Origin: Thermobacillus sp. ZCTH02-B1
Lineage (GTDB): Bacteria > Bacillota > Bacilli > Paenibacillales > Paenibacillaceae
Assembly: GCF_002159085.1 (NCBI RefSeq)
Contig: NZ_LZRU01000009.1
Span: 1 to 64,000, forward strand
Direction of reading: 5' to 3'
DNA: 64,000 nucleotides
Position 1 is the stretch's first letter, and each line of letters starts with the position of its first letter. The notes beneath the pieces are model-generated. The model saw only the letters and a list, made by a program, of their open reading frames with translations. It did no database searches and was not told the origin of the DNA. Positions 16,714 to 26,095 of this stretch are shown piece after piece. The translations under genes were made by a program, and so were the position numbers.

Positions 16714-17775
16714 GTGAAGGAAGCATTGAACGTCGGACTGATCGGGTACGGCTATGCCGGCCGGACGTTCCACGCGCCGGTCATCGCGTCCGTTCCGGGG
16801 CTCCGGCTTGCGAAGGTCGTCGAGCGCCGGACGGATCGCGCGAAGGAAGACTGGCCGCAGGTCGGGATCGTGCGCGACGCGAAGGAACTGTACGCGGATC
16901 CCGGGATCGACATCGTCGTCGTCCTGACGCCGAGCACCGACCACTTCACCTTCGCCCGCGATGCGTTGCTCGCCGGCAAACACGTCGTCGTCGAGAAGCC
17001 GTTCACGGTGACGTCGGCCGAAGCGGACGAGCTGATCGCGCTCGCGAAGGAGCGCGGCCTTGTGCTCAGCGTCTTCCACAACCGCAGGTGGGACGGCGAT
17101 TTCCGGACCGTGAGCGGGATCGTGCGGAGCGGCATGCTCGGCCGGCTCGTGTCGGCCGAATTCCGCTGGGACCGTTACAGACCCCGTCCCGTTCCCGGCA
17201 GATGGCGCGAGAGCGCGGCGCCCGGCGCCGGCATCTGGTATGATCTCGGATCCCATTTCCTCGATCAGGCGCTGCAGCTCTTCGGCGTGCCGGAGACGAT
17301 TTGGGCGGACATCCGGACGCAGCGGGAAGGCGTCGCGGCCAATGACGCCTTCGACGCGGTGCTCGGCTACGAGGGCGGTCTGACCGTGCGGCTCTGCGCC
17401 ACCTGCATCGCGCGCACGCCGGGCCCGCGCTACCGGCTGAACGGCGAGAACGGTTCGTTCGTGAAGTACGGCGAAGACCCGCAGGAGAACGCACTCCGGG
17501 AAGGCGGAAGGCCCTCCGATCCCGGCTGGGGACGGGAGCCCGAAGAGCGATGGGGCTCGCTGGACGTCACGCTGGACGGTCTGCGTTTCACGGGCAAGGT
17601 GGAGACGCTGCCGGGAGCTTACCAGGAATATTACGCGAACGTGCGGGACGCGGTGAACGGTGCGGCCGAGCTCGCCGTGAAGCCCGAAGAGGCTCGCGAC
17701 GTGATCCGGCTCATCGAACTCGGATTCCAGAGCAGCCGGGAAGGCCGCAGGATCGAAACGGATCTGCGCGGCTGA
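16714..17775 (+). CDS. Gfo/Idh/MocA oxidoreductase, IolW/YdgJ-like
   Basis: A 353-residue dehydrogenase. A GTG start at 16714 follows GGAGAGGTGA. It shows NVGLIGYGYAGRTFHAPVI, the EKPFTVTSAEADEL signature with its Lys, LSVFHNRRWDGDF, GIWYDLGSHFLDQALQLFG and GPRYRLNGENGSFVKYG. This particular set matches the scyllo-inositol dehydrogenase IolW/YdgJ group (NADP-dependent interconversion of scyllo-inositol and scyllo-inosose). The group assignment is good; the exact polyol is inferred, and no other inositol genes are nearby. Confidence 0.85.
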   Translation: MKEALNVGLIGYGYAGRTFHAPVIASVPGLRLAKVVERRTDRAKEDWPQVGIVRDAKELYADPGIDIVVVLTPSTDHFTFARDALLAGKHVVVEKPFTVTSAEADELIALAKERGLVLSVFHNRRWDGDFRTVSGIVRSGMLGRLVSAEFRWDRYRPRPVPGRWRESAAPGAGIWYDLGSHFLDQALQLFGVPETIWADIRTQREGVAANDAFDAVLGYEGGLTVRLCATCIARTPGPRYRLNGENGSFVKYGEDPQENALREGGRPSDPGWGREPEERWGSLDVTLDGLRFTGKVETLPGAYQEYYANVRDAVNGAAELAVKPEEARDVIRLIELGFQSSREGRRIETDLRG

Positions 17776-17832
17776 CCGGCGGACGGCGCAGCTACCTGCT
17801 GAACTCCGGAACGTCGGGAGGAGATGGAAAAC

Positions 17833-19236
17833 GTGAAACCATCGATCGGAACCGGGAGCCGAACGGGCGGCGGATCGGCCGGCGGGGCGGCCCGTTTGTC
17901 CCTTCTGGCCATCACCTGGCCGATCTTCATCGAATCCGCGCTTCAGGTGCTCATTCGCATGACCGACACGTTCATGCTCAGCAAGGTGTCGGACGAGGCG
18001 GTGGCCGCCGTCGGCGTGTCCAACCAGATCCTCATGTTCGGCATGCTGCTGTTCAATTTCGTCGCGCTGGGTTCGGCCGTCGTCGTCTCGCAATATCTCG
18101 GCGCGGGATTGCGGCAGGATGTCGGGAGGCTCACCGCTTCGTCCCTGTCCATGAATTTCCTGTTCGGGCTGTTCGTGAGCGCGCTGGTTGTCCTGTTCTG
18201 CGGCGATCTGCTCCGCCTGTTCGGCCTCGAACCGGAACTTCACGCGCTGGCGCGGACGTATCTCACCATCGCCGGCGGCGGGCTGTTCGTGCAGGCCGTC
18301 ATGTCCGCGGCGGTCGCGATCATCCAGTCGCACGGCCTGACCCGCCAGACGATGCTCGTCGCCCTCGGCATGAACATCATCCACATCATCGGCAATTATC
18401 TCGTCATTTTCGGACCGTTCGGATTTCCGAAGCTGGGCGTGACCGGCGTCGCGATCTCGACCGTCGCGAGCCAGACGATCGGCATGACCGTCAACCTGTA
18501 TCTGCTGCGCCGCGCCGCCGGCGTCCTGTTCAGGGGCCGGGATCTGGTCCGATGGAAGCTCGAGGACGCGGTGCGGGTGCTCAGGATCGGCGTGCCGGCG
18601 TCGCTCAACCATCTGTCCTACAACGTGAACCAGCTCGTGACGACCGCCTTCATCACGAGCCTGGGATCGGTCATGCTCGCGACGCGCATCTACACGATGA
18701 ACATCGCGTTCCTCATCATGATCCTGTGCATTTCGCTCGGGCGGGGCATGCAGATCATCGTCGGCCACCTAGTCGGAGCGGGGGAACAGGAGGAGGCGTA
18801 CCGGCAGGTGCTGCGCAACCTGGGCCGCAGCATGTTCATCACGCTGGCCGGGGCCGCTGTCATCAGCCTGTTCCGCGAACCGCTGCTCGGACTGTTCACC
18901 GATTCGGAGGAGATCATCCGGATCGGCTCGACGCTGATCCTGCTCAGCTTCCTGCTCGAGCCGGGCCGCAACCTGAACCTCATGTTCGACCGGTGCCTGC
19001 AGGCGGCGGGCGACGCCCGCTTCTCCGCCGTATCGTCCGTGCTCATCATGTGGCTGTTCAGCGTGCCGCTGACGTATCTTCTCGGCATTCATCTGGGATA
19101 CGGCCTGTACGGCATCTGGGCGGCGTTCATCACGGACGAATGGGTGCGCGGCATCGTCCTGTTCCTGAGATGGAAGAGCAAGGCCTGGCAGTCGAAGGCG
19201 ATCGTCTCGCGGGCTGCGAAAACGGCGGCCGGATAA
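17833..19236 (+). CDS. MATE family efflux transporter
   Basis: A ~467-residue protein with twelve predicted transmembrane helices in two homologous halves, the MATE layout (Na+ or H+ coupled drug/metabolite export). The first helix carries LAITWPIFIESALQVLIRMTDTFML, and the second half opens with a matching GVPASLNHLSYNVNQLV segment. A GTG at 17833 is chosen because GGGAGGAG (17816-17823) directly abuts an ATG at 17824, too close for use. The transported compound is unknown. The gene lies 57 bases after the IolW-like dehydrogenase without an obvious promoter. Confidence 0.9.
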   Translation: MKPSIGTGSRTGGGSAGGAARLSLLAITWPIFIESALQVLIRMTDTFMLSKVSDEAVAAVGVSNQILMFGMLLFNFVALGSAVVVSQYLGAGLRQDVGRLTASSLSMNFLFGLFVSALVVLFCGDLLRLFGLEPELHALARTYLTIAGGGLFVQAVMSAAVAIIQSHGLTRQTMLVALGMNIIHIIGNYLVIFGPFGFPKLGVTGVAISTVASQTIGMTVNLYLLRRAAGVLFRGRDLVRWKLEDAVRVLRIGVPASLNHLSYNVNQLVTTAFITSLGSVMLATRIYTMNIAFLIMILCISLGRGMQIIVGHLVGAGEQEEAYRQVLRNLGRSMFITLAGAAVISLFREPLLGLFTDSEEIIRIGSTLILLSFLLEPGRNLNLMFDRCLQAAGDARFSAVSSVLIMWLFSVPLTYLLGIHLGYGLYGIWAAFITDEWVRGIVLFLRWKSKAWQSKAIVSRAAKTAAG

Positions 19237-19336
19237 TCCGGCGGCCGCGACGGGGAACGGACGTTGCGGCGGATATCTGCGGAACAAGACGGCCGCGGCC
19301 GTCCGAAGGGGACGGACGCGGCCCGGTTCCGTGCGG

Positions 19337-19365
19337 TTGAGAATCGCCTCTCGATCCGTTATGCT
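19337..19365 (+). promoter_or_regulatory. Promoter of the GNAT gene
   Basis: TTGAGA (19337-19342), 17-base spacer, TATGCT (19360-19365). A GC-rich stem-loop at about 19293-19320 between the MATE gene and this promoter could end MATE transcription but lacks a T-tract. Confidence 0.6.
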
Positions 19366-19415
19366 GGATGTGCGACCGTCGAAAGGAATGCCGGAATCGG
19401 GGAGGTGCAACAGCC

Positions 19416-19958
19416 ATGAACATCATCCATCACGGCGGCCACCAGATTCTGCTGCTGACGGCGGGCACGGGTGACAAGCCGCTGCTCCGCAATCTCCTGC
19501 AGCTGTATCTGCACGAGATGAGCGAATTTACCGGCGCCGACCCGGATGAGCACGGCATCTTCGACTACCCCGATTTCGACCATTATTTCACGGAGGACGG
19601 CCGGCGCGAGGGAAGGCTGCCGATCCTGGTCCGGATCGACGGAGCCGCGGCCGGCTTCGCGCTGCTCAACGGCTTCAGCCTGATCCAGCCGCGCACGCCC
19701 GCGACGCGCCATCTGTCGGACATGTTCATCCTGCGCAAATGGCGCCGCCGTTCCATCGGCAAGGCCGTCGTGCGCGAAATTTTCGATTCGTATCCCGGGC
19801 TGTGGGAGATCAGGCAGCGCCGCGAGCACGAGGGTGCGCGGCAGTTCTGGCTGACCGTCGTCCGCGAATATACGTCCGGCGGGTTCAGGGAGATCGAGCT
19901 GGACGACGGGCGATGGAACGGCTACATCCAGACGTTCGACAACCGCAGCCGTCTGTAG
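19416..19958 (+). CDS. GNAT-type N-acetyltransferase
   Basis: A 180-residue acyl-CoA transferase-like protein. An ATG at 19416 with GGGGAGG upstream is the start. The fold signs are the acidic N-terminal helix LLQLYLHEMSEF, a central strand PILVRIDGAAAGFALL, and the acyl-CoA loop FILRKWRRRSIGKAVVREIF (R/K-x-x-G-x-G/A pattern). The substrate is unknown. It stands alone between its own promoter and the convergent gluQ gene. Confidence 0.8.
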   Translation: MNIIHHGGHQILLLTAGTGDKPLLRNLLQLYLHEMSEFTGADPDEHGIFDYPDFDHYFTEDGRREGRLPILVRIDGAAAGFALLNGFSLIQPRTPATRHLSDMFILRKWRRRSIGKAVVREIFDSYPGLWEIRQRREHEGARQFWLTVVREYTSGGFREIELDDGRWNGYIQTFDNRSRL

Positions 19959-20004
19959 GGACGCGGCCCGTCCGGCCGCGGAGCCGGATCCGGACGAAGC
20001 GGCG

Positions 20005-20979
20005 TCAGCCGCCGGTCAGTCCGGCGATCCAGGCCTCGTCCACGACGACCGGCTCCTTCGGCACCTTTTCGAGCCGGAAGCCGGCGATCAGCTCCCGCGC
20101 GGCGATCGGCTCCGGCCGGTCGTGCAGGCCGCTGACGGCGGCGATCGCGCCCACGACCTGCTCCGGCCGGACGCCGCGCTCGCGCAGCGCGCGGATCGAC
20201 AGCGCACCGTGCCGCTTCGCGAGCCGTTTGCCATCCGGGCCGCACAGCAGGGGAACGTGCGCGTAGCGCGGCGCATTCAGCCCGAGCGCTTCGAACAGGA
20301 ACAACTGGCGGGGCGTCGAGTCGAGCAGGTCCGCGCCGCGCACGACATCGGTGATCGCCATCGCGGCGTCGTCGACGACGACCGCGAGCTGATAACTGAC
20401 GATGCCGTCCGCCCGGCGGACGACAAAATCGCCGCCCGCGCCCGGCGCGAACCGCTGCGGACCGGCCGCGCCGTCCTCGAACGCGACGGCCCGGTCGGGC
20501 AGGCGGAACCGGAGCGACGGGCTTTTCTTCCGTTCCCGCTCCCGGCGCTCCTCGTCCGTCAGATGGCGGCAGGTGCCCGGATACGCCGGACCTTCGCTTG
20601 CGAGGCCGTGGGGAGCGCTCGCGACCGCCAGCAGCTCGGCGCGGCTGCAATAGCACGGATAGAGCAGCCCGCGCGCTTCCAGCCTCTTCAGCGCTTCGTC
20701 GTAGTCCGCGAGCCTGAGCGACTGGACGTACGGCCCGTAAGGCCCGCCGACGTCCGGTCCCTCGTCCCAGTCGATCCCGAGCCAGCGGAGATCCTCGAGG
20801 ATCAGATCGTAGAAGTGCGGCTTGCACCGCGGTCCGTCGATGTCTTCCATGCGCAGGACGAACGTTCCGCCCCGGCTTCGCGCGTCGAGCCAGGCGATGA
20901 GCGCGGTCCGGGCGTTGCCGACGTGCATTTCGCCGGACGGAGTCGGCGCGAAACGTCCGCGGTAATTCGCTTCGGTCAT
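20005..20979 (-). CDS. gluQ: Glutamyl-Q tRNA(Asp) synthetase
   Basis: A 324-residue class I synthetase-like enzyme that loads glutamate onto the queuosine base of tRNA(Asp). The start is the ATG ending at 20979, preceded on the minus strand by GGGAGG. It shows [21 protein letters not shown] with the HIGH-type motif, a Zn-binding-like segment with [10 protein letters not shown] and PGTCRHL (four Cys plus Tyr/His), and KRLAKRHG as the KMSKS-type loop. Length and absence of the anticodon-binding domain separate it from GltX. Confidence 0.92.
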   Translation of the reverse strand: MTEANYRGRFAPTPSGEMHVGNARTALIAWLDARSRGGTFVLRMEDIDGPRCKPHFYDLILEDLRWLGIDWDEGPDVGGPYGPYVQSLRLADYDEALKRLEARGLLYPCYCSRAELLAVASAPHGLASEGPAYPGTCRHLTDEERRERERKKSPSLRFRLPDRAVAFEDGAAGPQRFAPGAGGDFVVRRADGIVSYQLAVVVDDAAMAITDVVRGADLLDSTPRQLFLFEALGLNAPRYAHVPLLCGPDGKRLAKRHGALSIRALRERGVRPEQVVGAIAAVSGLHDRPEPIAARELIAGFRLEKVPKEPVVVDEAWIAGLTGG

Positions 20980-21018
20980 GGGAAGGCCTCCCGGTCGGGC
21001 AAGCGTTTTACGCCGGTC

Positions 21019-21047
21019 ATGATAGCACGGCTTGCGCGGACGCGCAA
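21019..21047 (-). promoter_or_regulatory. Promoter of gluQ
   Basis: On the minus strand TTGCGC (21042-21047), 17-base spacer, TATCAT (21019-21024). Confidence 0.55.
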
Positions 21048-21228
21048 CGCCGGCGCGCGGGGACGTGACGGCGGAAGGACGGATGCGGACGAGGGCCATC
21101 GGAACAGGCGGCCCGGGGACGCGGGCGGAGCGCGGCGGCCGGAGGACGGAAGAGGACGAACGCGACGGGAAGACGCAGGCATGGATGCAACCGTCAACAA
21201 CAACAACCAAAGCCGAGGGGAACGGCCG

Positions 21229-21732
21229 ATGATCGAATTGTTCCGTCTGAACTGGAAAATGCGGGAAGAATGGTTCCGCTGGTGCCTCGACGTGCCGCAG
21301 GTCGAGCTCGACGCGCCCCGGATCGGCGGCCCGGGCTCCATCCTCGGCACGCTGTTCCATATCGTCGACACCGAACAATACTGGATCCGGCGCTTCGCTT
21401 ACGGAACGGAGCACCACTACGATTTCGCGGAGCACGCGGATCTCGACGCGGTGCACACCCTCTCCAGGCGGCTCCGGCCGTTCGTGGAGGAGGTCGTCCG
21501 CTCCTGGACGCCGGAGCGCGACCGCGAGGTCCGGATCTCGCCGAACGGGGACGGGACGGAATCCGAGCTCGTGTTCGGCGATCTGCTACGCTGGCTCATC
21601 CAGCACGAGGCGCATCACGCCGGCCAGCTCTCGGTGTGGGCGCGGGAGCTCGGCTTTCCGCCGCCGCCGCTCGCCTGCGCGTGGCCGGATGCCGAACCGG
21701 ACGAGGCGGAAGGAGCCGGCGGGAAGCGATGA
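21229..21732 (+). CDS. DinB-like four-helix metal-binding protein
   Basis: A 167-residue member of the DinB/YfiT superfamily. The start at 21229 follows AGGGGAA; an in-frame ATG at 21181 adds an Asn-rich stretch without a better ribosome binding site. The three metal-binding His of the fold are visible: one in [12 protein letters not shown] (~residue 44) and two in [11 protein letters not shown] (~residues 126-130). Superfamily members include thiol S-transferases (bacillithiol transferases) and damage-inducible proteins. Its stop overlaps the ATG of the serine hydrolase gene. Confidence 0.8.
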   Translation: MIELFRLNWKMREEWFRWCLDVPQVELDAPRIGGPGSILGTLFHIVDTEQYWIRRFAYGTEHHYDFAEHADLDAVHTLSRRLRPFVEEVVRSWTPERDREVRISPNGDGTESELVFGDLLRWLIQHEAHHAGQLSVWARELGFPPPPLACAWPDAEPDEAEGAGGKR

Positions 21733-22691
21733 GCCGCATCGCCTGGGATATGGATCGGCTCGAGGCGATGCGGGGCCTGCTGGAGGAGCGCGGCATCCGG
21801 AGCGTCGCGGTGGCCGACGCCGGAGGAATCGTCTGGTCGTGGCACGCCGGCGGAAGCGATCGGCCGGCGGCGGTCTATTCCGTCACGAAGAGCGTCCTGT
21901 CGCTGCTGATCGGCATCTCGATCCGGGACGGACTGATCGGAGGTCCGGACGACCGGATCGCCGACTACCTCGAGCTGCCGCGGGACGCGCATCCGAAGAT
22001 GGCGTCGATCCGCATCCGCCACCTGCTCTCGATGACGTCCGGCATCGACTGGCCCGATTTCGACAAACCGTACTGGGCGATGAGGAGGAGCGCCGACGCC
22101 GTCCGGTTCGTGCTCTCGCGGCCCGTCGCGCATGAACCGGGGACGGCGTTCGCGTACAACACCGGCGGCTCCCATCTGCTGGCGGCGATCCTCGCCAAGG
22201 CGGCGGGTTCGACCGTGCTCGACTACGCCCGCAGGCGGCTGTTCGAGCCGCTCGGCATCCGGCGCGTGAAGTGGAACGCGCTGCACGGCATCCACGAGGG
22301 CGGCACCGGCCTGCACCTCTCGACGGCGGATCTCATCAAGATCGGCCTGCTCGCGGCCCGGGAAGGCGAATGGGAAGGCCGGCAAATCGTCCCCGCGGAA
22401 TGGATCCGCGCGTCGACGAAACCGGTGACGAAGGGGCTCCTGCACTACAAGCCGCCGATCTTCGGGCGTTACGGATGGCACTGGTGGGTGGCGGATCCGG
22501 AGGCGAACCGGCCGGGCTACGCGTTCGCGCTCGGCTTCAGCGGCCAATACCTGGCCGTCGTGCCGGAGCTCGGCATCGCCGCCGCGGTGCGCCGGACCGC
22601 CACCACCCGCGCGGATTCGCTGAAGTCGCGCTCGCTGATCGACGAGTATATCCTGCCCGCGGCGACGGGCATGAAAGCGAAATCGAATTGA
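21729..22691 (+). CDS. Serine hydrolase of the beta-lactamase class C family
   Basis: A 320-residue cytoplasmic-looking protein (no signal peptide) of the beta-lactamase/DD-peptidase-like family. The catalytic SxxK motif is SVTK (~residues 56-59), followed by HLLSMTSGIDWP, the YxN-type YNTG motif (~139) and RYGWHWWV. The start ATG overlaps the DinB stop by four bases (ATGA), implying co-translation. Such proteins act as esterases, amidases or D-amino-acid peptidases; the substrate here is unknown. Confidence 0.85.
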   Translation: MSRIAWDMDRLEAMRGLLEERGIRSVAVADAGGIVWSWHAGGSDRPAAVYSVTKSVLSLLIGISIRDGLIGGPDDRIADYLELPRDAHPKMASIRIRHLLSMTSGIDWPDFDKPYWAMRRSADAVRFVLSRPVAHEPGTAFAYNTGGSHLLAAILAKAAGSTVLDYARRRLFEPLGIRRVKWNALHGIHEGGTGLHLSTADLIKIGLLAAREGEWEGRQIVPAEWIRASTKPVTKGLLHYKPPIFGRYGWHWWVADPEANRPGYAFALGFSGQYLAVVPELGIAAAVRRTATTRADSLKSRSLIDEYILPAATGMKAKSN

Positions 22692-22804
22692 ATTTCGGGT
22701 TATTTGTGAGGCTCCCGGGCAGATCCGCGGGCGGCTCCGCGGACCGTACGCCTCATGTGATGCATACAATGCGACAGACGATGGGATCGGAAGGAGGAGC
22801 GGCC

Positions 22805-23293
22805 ATGCGGATCGTCGTCGTATCGGATACGCACATGCCGCACAGCGCGAAGACGATTCCGGCGAAGCTCAGGAAGGCGCTGGAATCGGCGGACTTCATC
22901 CTCCATGCGGGCGACTGGTGCACGATGGGCGTCGTGCGGGAGTTCGAATCGTACGCGCCGGTCGACGGGGTCGCCGGCAACAACGACGGGTGGGAGATTG
23001 CGGAAAGGTTCGGTCTGCGCAAGAAGATCGAGCTGGGCGGCATCCGCATCGGCATCGTGCACGGCCACGGGTACGGCGGGACGACCGAATCCCGTGCGCT
23101 GCGGGCGTTCCGGAGCGGCGAGGTGGACGTGATCCTGTTCGGCCACTCCCATGTGCCGCTCGTCCGGCGGGAGGGAGACGTCCTGCTGTTCAATCCGGGT
23201 TCGCCGACCGCGCGCAGGAAGCAGCCTCGCCATTCGTTCGGCATCTGGGACATCGAAGGCGGCCGGCTGCGGACGAAGCACGTCTATTTCTGA
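22805..23293 (+). CDS. YfcE/MJ0936-type metallophosphoesterase
   Basis: A 162-residue small phosphodiesterase. Motifs: VVSDTHMP, LHAGDW, GNND, IVHGHGYGG and FGHSHVPL, then FNPGSPTARR, giving the full set of two-metal ligands. An ATG at 22805 has GGAAGGAGGAG upstream. YfcE-type enzymes hydrolyse phosphodiesters in vitro; the natural substrate is uncertain. It is the second of three metallophosphoesterases in this 10-kb stretch. Confidence 0.9.
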   Translation: MRIVVVSDTHMPHSAKTIPAKLRKALESADFILHAGDWCTMGVVREFESYAPVDGVAGNNDGWEIAERFGLRKKIELGGIRIGIVHGHGYGGTTESRALRAFRSGEVDVILFGHSHVPLVRREGDVLLFNPGSPTARRKQPRHSFGIWDIEGGRLRTKHVYF

Positions 23294-23321
23294 CGGGTTC
23301 CGTCGCGGGCGGCCGGCCGAT

Positions 23322-23350
23322 TTGAGCGTACGTCCCCGATATGGTACGAT
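23322..23350 (+). promoter_or_regulatory. Promoter of the membrane metallophosphoesterase gene
   Basis: TTGAGC (23322-23327), spacer 17, TACGAT (23345-23350), 45 bases before the start. Confidence 0.55.
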
Positions 23351-23394
23351 GTTGACGAAGTTTCCCGTCCGGCACAAGGAGACGTCACCCGTTC

Positions 23395-24618
23395 ATGAAT
23401 CGGATGCTGTTGGCGCTGCCGATCATCCTCGCGGTCTTCATCGGCCTCAACGTCTACATCGGCTGGAATGCGAAGCTGTTCCTCGAATGGATGGCCGGTC
23501 CGATTCCCGGGCCGGTCTTCTGGGCGTTGTTTCTGCTTCTGGCTTTCGGCTTCCCGCTCGGGAGGATGAAGCGCGGACCCGGCCCCGCCCTCCGGCTGCT
23601 CAAGGTGGCCGGCGCCTATTATTTCGCCGTGTTCGAGTTCGGCTGTCTGCTGCTGCCGCCGGCCGACATCGCGGGATGGCTGCTCAGGAAAGCGGGATTC
23701 GGGCCGGACCTGTACATCGGCGTGCCGGGCGCCGTCGTCCTGGCCGTCCTCCTCGTCCTCTTCACGGCGGGCAGCTACAATGCCTGGTCGCCCGTCGTTC
23801 GCGAATACCGCCTGGAAGTGGCGAAGGACGCGGGGGATCTCCGCGAGCTGCGCATCCTGGCCGCCTCCGACCTGCATCTCGGCCACATCGTGGGCAACCG
23901 GCACCTGCGCCGGCTGGTCCGCGAGGCGGAGAAGCGGAAGCCCGATCTGATCCTGCTGGCGGGCGACGTGATCGACGACGACATCGAGCCGTTCATCCGC
24001 AACCGGATGGACGGCACGATCGCCGGCCTCAAGGCCCCGTACGGCGTGTACGCCGTCCTCGGCAACCACGAATATTACGGCGGCCGGATCGAGGAGTGGG
24101 TGCGGCGCGCCGCGGACGCGGGCATCCGCGTGCTCCGCGACGAGACGGCGACGATCAAAGGCCGGTTCCATATCGCGGGCCGCAAGGACAAAACGGCGGA
24201 AAGCGCGGGACCGGACAGCAGGCTTCCGGTGGACAGGCTCCTTCAGCCGCTCGATCCGCGCCTGCCGATCCTCCTGATGGATCACCAGCCGCTCGCGCTC
24301 CGCGAAGCGGCGCGGGCGGGGGCGGACCTGGTGCTGTCCGGCCACACCCACCGCGGCCAGTTCGCGCCCAACCACCTGCTGACGCGGCGGCTGTTCGAGC
24401 TCGACTGGGGCTACAAGCGGATCGGGAACACGCACGCGCTCGTCTCGTCCGGCTTCGGCACATGGGGACCGGCGCTCAGGATCGCGAGCCGCTGCGAGCT
24501 GCTCGACATCACGCTCGTCTTCACGGGCGCGCAACGTTCGGAAAATCGTGACATTTCCCGGAACGCGGCGTCCCCGGATTCGGTTACAATGGAGTTGGGA
24601 CAACCCGCACCGACCTGA
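23395..24618 (+). CDS. Membrane-anchored metallophosphoesterase (YkuE/YaeI-like)
   Basis: A 407-residue protein with about four N-terminal membrane helices in the first ~130 residues followed by a calcineurin-like domain: ASDLHLGH, LLAGDVIDDD, LGNHEYYGG, a DHQP segment, and SGHTHRGQFAP. The group includes YkuE/YaeI-type proteins linked to phospholipid or envelope phosphate chemistry. The C-terminal ~30 residues look unstructured and run almost to the next gene's ribosome binding site, so the true end may have drifted. Confidence 0.88.
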   Translation: MNRMLLALPIILAVFIGLNVYIGWNAKLFLEWMAGPIPGPVFWALFLLLAFGFPLGRMKRGPGPALRLLKVAGAYYFAVFEFGCLLLPPADIAGWLLRKAGFGPDLYIGVPGAVVLAVLLVLFTAGSYNAWSPVVREYRLEVAKDAGDLRELRILAASDLHLGHIVGNRHLRRLVREAEKRKPDLILLAGDVIDDDIEPFIRNRMDGTIAGLKAPYGVYAVLGNHEYYGGRIEEWVRRAADAGIRVLRDETATIKGRFHIAGRKDKTAESAGPDSRLPVDRLLQPLDPRLPILLMDHQPLALREAARAGADLVLSGHTHRGQFAPNHLLTRRLFELDWGYKRIGNTHALVSSGFGTWGPALRIASRCELLDITLVFTGAQRSENRDISRNAASPDSVTMELGQPAPT

Positions 24619-24631
24619 AGGAGGATCCGTC

Positions 24632-25168
24632 GTGTCTTCACTGCGTGAACGCAACTGGACACCGCTCATTGTCGCTTTCACCGTCGTGCTCGTCGGCATC
24701 ATCGCGCTGCTCTTTTTCCTTCCCGGGTACGAGGGCGACGTCGGTTTCGACGTGACGATTCTGCCGCTCATGAACGCGATTTACAACTGCTTCACGCTCG
24801 CATTCCTGATCATCGCCCTTGTCGCCGTGAAGCGGAAGAACATCAGGCTGCACCGCGCCTTCATCTGGGCGGCGTTCGTCACGACGGCGCTGTTCCTCGT
24901 CACCTACGTCGTCTACCACTTCCTGACGGAACCGACGTCGTACGGCGGAAGTCAGGTCATGCGCTACATCTATCTGTTCATCCTGGCGACGCACGTGTTG
25001 CTCGCGATCGTCAACGTGCCGCTCGCGCTCATCTCGGTCACGCTCGGGCTGGGAGGCAAGATCCGGCAGCACCGGCGCATCGGAAAATGGACGATGCCGA
25101 TCTGGCTGTACGTCAGCTTCACGGGCATCGTGGTCTATCTCATGATTTCGCCCTATTACGGTACCTGA
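24632..25168 (+). CDS. DUF420 membrane protein (CtaM-like)
   Basis: A 178-residue protein with five predicted helices. The frame is open earlier, but a GTG at 24632 sits seven bases after AAGGAGG (24618-24624). The family (DUF420) includes CtaM, required for maturation of heme-copper oxidases in staphylococci. Conserved His residues occur in the third helix region (RLHRAFIWAA), in YVVYHFLTE and in ATHVLLAIVNVPL. An aa3-type oxidase maturation role is therefore likely, though no oxidase genes are in the window. Confidence 0.8.
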   Translation: MSSLRERNWTPLIVAFTVVLVGIIALLFFLPGYEGDVGFDVTILPLMNAIYNCFTLAFLIIALVAVKRKNIRLHRAFIWAAFVTTALFLVTYVVYHFLTEPTSYGGSQVMRYIYLFILATHVLLAIVNVPLALISVTLGLGGKIRQHRRIGKWTMPIWLYVSFTGIVVYLMISPYYGT

Positions 25169-25196
25169 GGATTTCGGATCGGAAGGAGGACGCGTC

Positions 25197-25538
25197 ATGG
25201 CGGAATGGCGGGAGATTACGACGACGGAGGAATGGGACCGGATTCTGGCGGAGTCCTCGAACCGGCAGGCCGTCATCCTGAAGCACAGCACCCGCTGCCC
25301 CGTGTCGGCCGGCGCGCTGGAGGAATATGAAGCCTATCTGGCGGACAGGCCGAATCCGGACACCGACTACTATCTCGTCAAGGTGATCGAATCGAGGCCG
25401 GTGTCGAACAAGATCGCCGAGGACCTCGGCGTGGTCCATCAATCGCCGCAGATGATCCTCGTGAAGGACGGCAAGGCGGTCTGGCACGCGTCGCACTGGG
25501 CGGTGACGAAGCGTCATATGACCGCCGTCCTGGAATGA
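25197..25538 (+). CDS. ytxJ: Bacillithiol-system redox protein YtxJ
   Basis: A 113-residue thioredoxin-fold protein of the YtxJ (DUF2847) family, proposed monothiol bacilliredoxin. The single Cys is in HSTRCPVSAGALEE, the signature loop, and the cis-Pro segment is HQSPQMILVKDG. An ATG at 25197 follows GGAAGGAGG. Its presence implies that the host makes bacillithiol, consistent with Bacillales. Confidence 0.9.
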   Translation: MAEWREITTTEEWDRILAESSNRQAVILKHSTRCPVSAGALEEYEAYLADRPNPDTDYYLVKVIESRPVSNKIAEDLGVVHQSPQMILVKDGKAVWHASHWAVTKRHMTAVLE

Positions 25539-25544
25539 AGAAGA

Positions 25545-25582
25545 CGCCCCCGCTGCGCACCTGTTCGTGCGCGGCGGGGGCG
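25545..25582. terminator. Bidirectional intrinsic terminator between ytxJ and cheX
   Basis: A 16-base stem (25545-25560 with 25567-25582, one G-T wobble) and a six-base loop. The minus-strand exit is T-rich (TCTTCTTCATT), so it serves cheX best. Confidence 0.8.
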
Positions 25583-25598
25583 GTTCGTTCCGGCGCCA

Positions 25599-26057
25599 TC
25601 ACAGCCCCGGCGCGAACATGTGGATGTTGAAGTTGCCGATGTCCGACAGATCGAGCGGGATTGTAATCGCTTTCTTTCGCGCGTAAAAGCTGTGGTCCGA
25701 TACGATGTCCGGCGGTGTGATGTCAACCTGGATGCCTTCGTTGTACAGCATGGTCGAGGCATTGCCGCTGATCATGTTGCCGAGCTCGGCGATGGCGCTG
25801 CAGCACATGTCGTCGAGTTCGGACACCGGATAACCGCCCATCAGGGCCGAGCCGATGCGCAGGGCCACCTGGTGCGGAAAATTGAAGACGACATCTCCCT
25901 GGAACTGGCCGCAGATGCCGATTCTGAGGAGCAGGGAATCGCCGCGGCTGTCCACGGACAGAAGCGCGACCTGCCCGACGGAAGGCTTCACCTGCATCAT
26001 GGCTTCGATGACGCGGATGGACGAGGAGAGAAACGGATTAATGTACTTGACGTTCAC
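25599..26057 (-). CDS. cheX: Chemotaxis phosphatase CheX
   Basis: A 152-residue member of the CheC/CheX/FliY family that dephosphorylates CheY-P. The start is the GTG ending at 26057, preceded by AGGAGG on the minus strand; the much longer open frame upstream is not protein-like. It opens with VKYINPFLSSSIRVIEAM, has the single conserved active-site motif in CSAIAELGNMISGNAS (E-x-x-N, near residues 95-98), and ends with PLDLSDIGNFNIHMF. One motif rather than two points to CheX, not CheC. No other chemotaxis gene is near. Confidence 0.9.
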   Translation of the reverse strand: MNVKYINPFLSSSIRVIEAMMQVKPSVGQVALLSVDSRGDSLLLRIGICGQFQGDVVFNFPHQVALRIGSALMGGYPVSELDDMCCSAIAELGNMISGNASTMLYNEGIQVDITPPDIVSDHSFYARKKAITIPLDLSDIGNFNIHMFAPGL

Positions 26058-26095
26058 GGATGCCGCCTCCTGTTGCGCGAGTGTTGCGCCGAATG

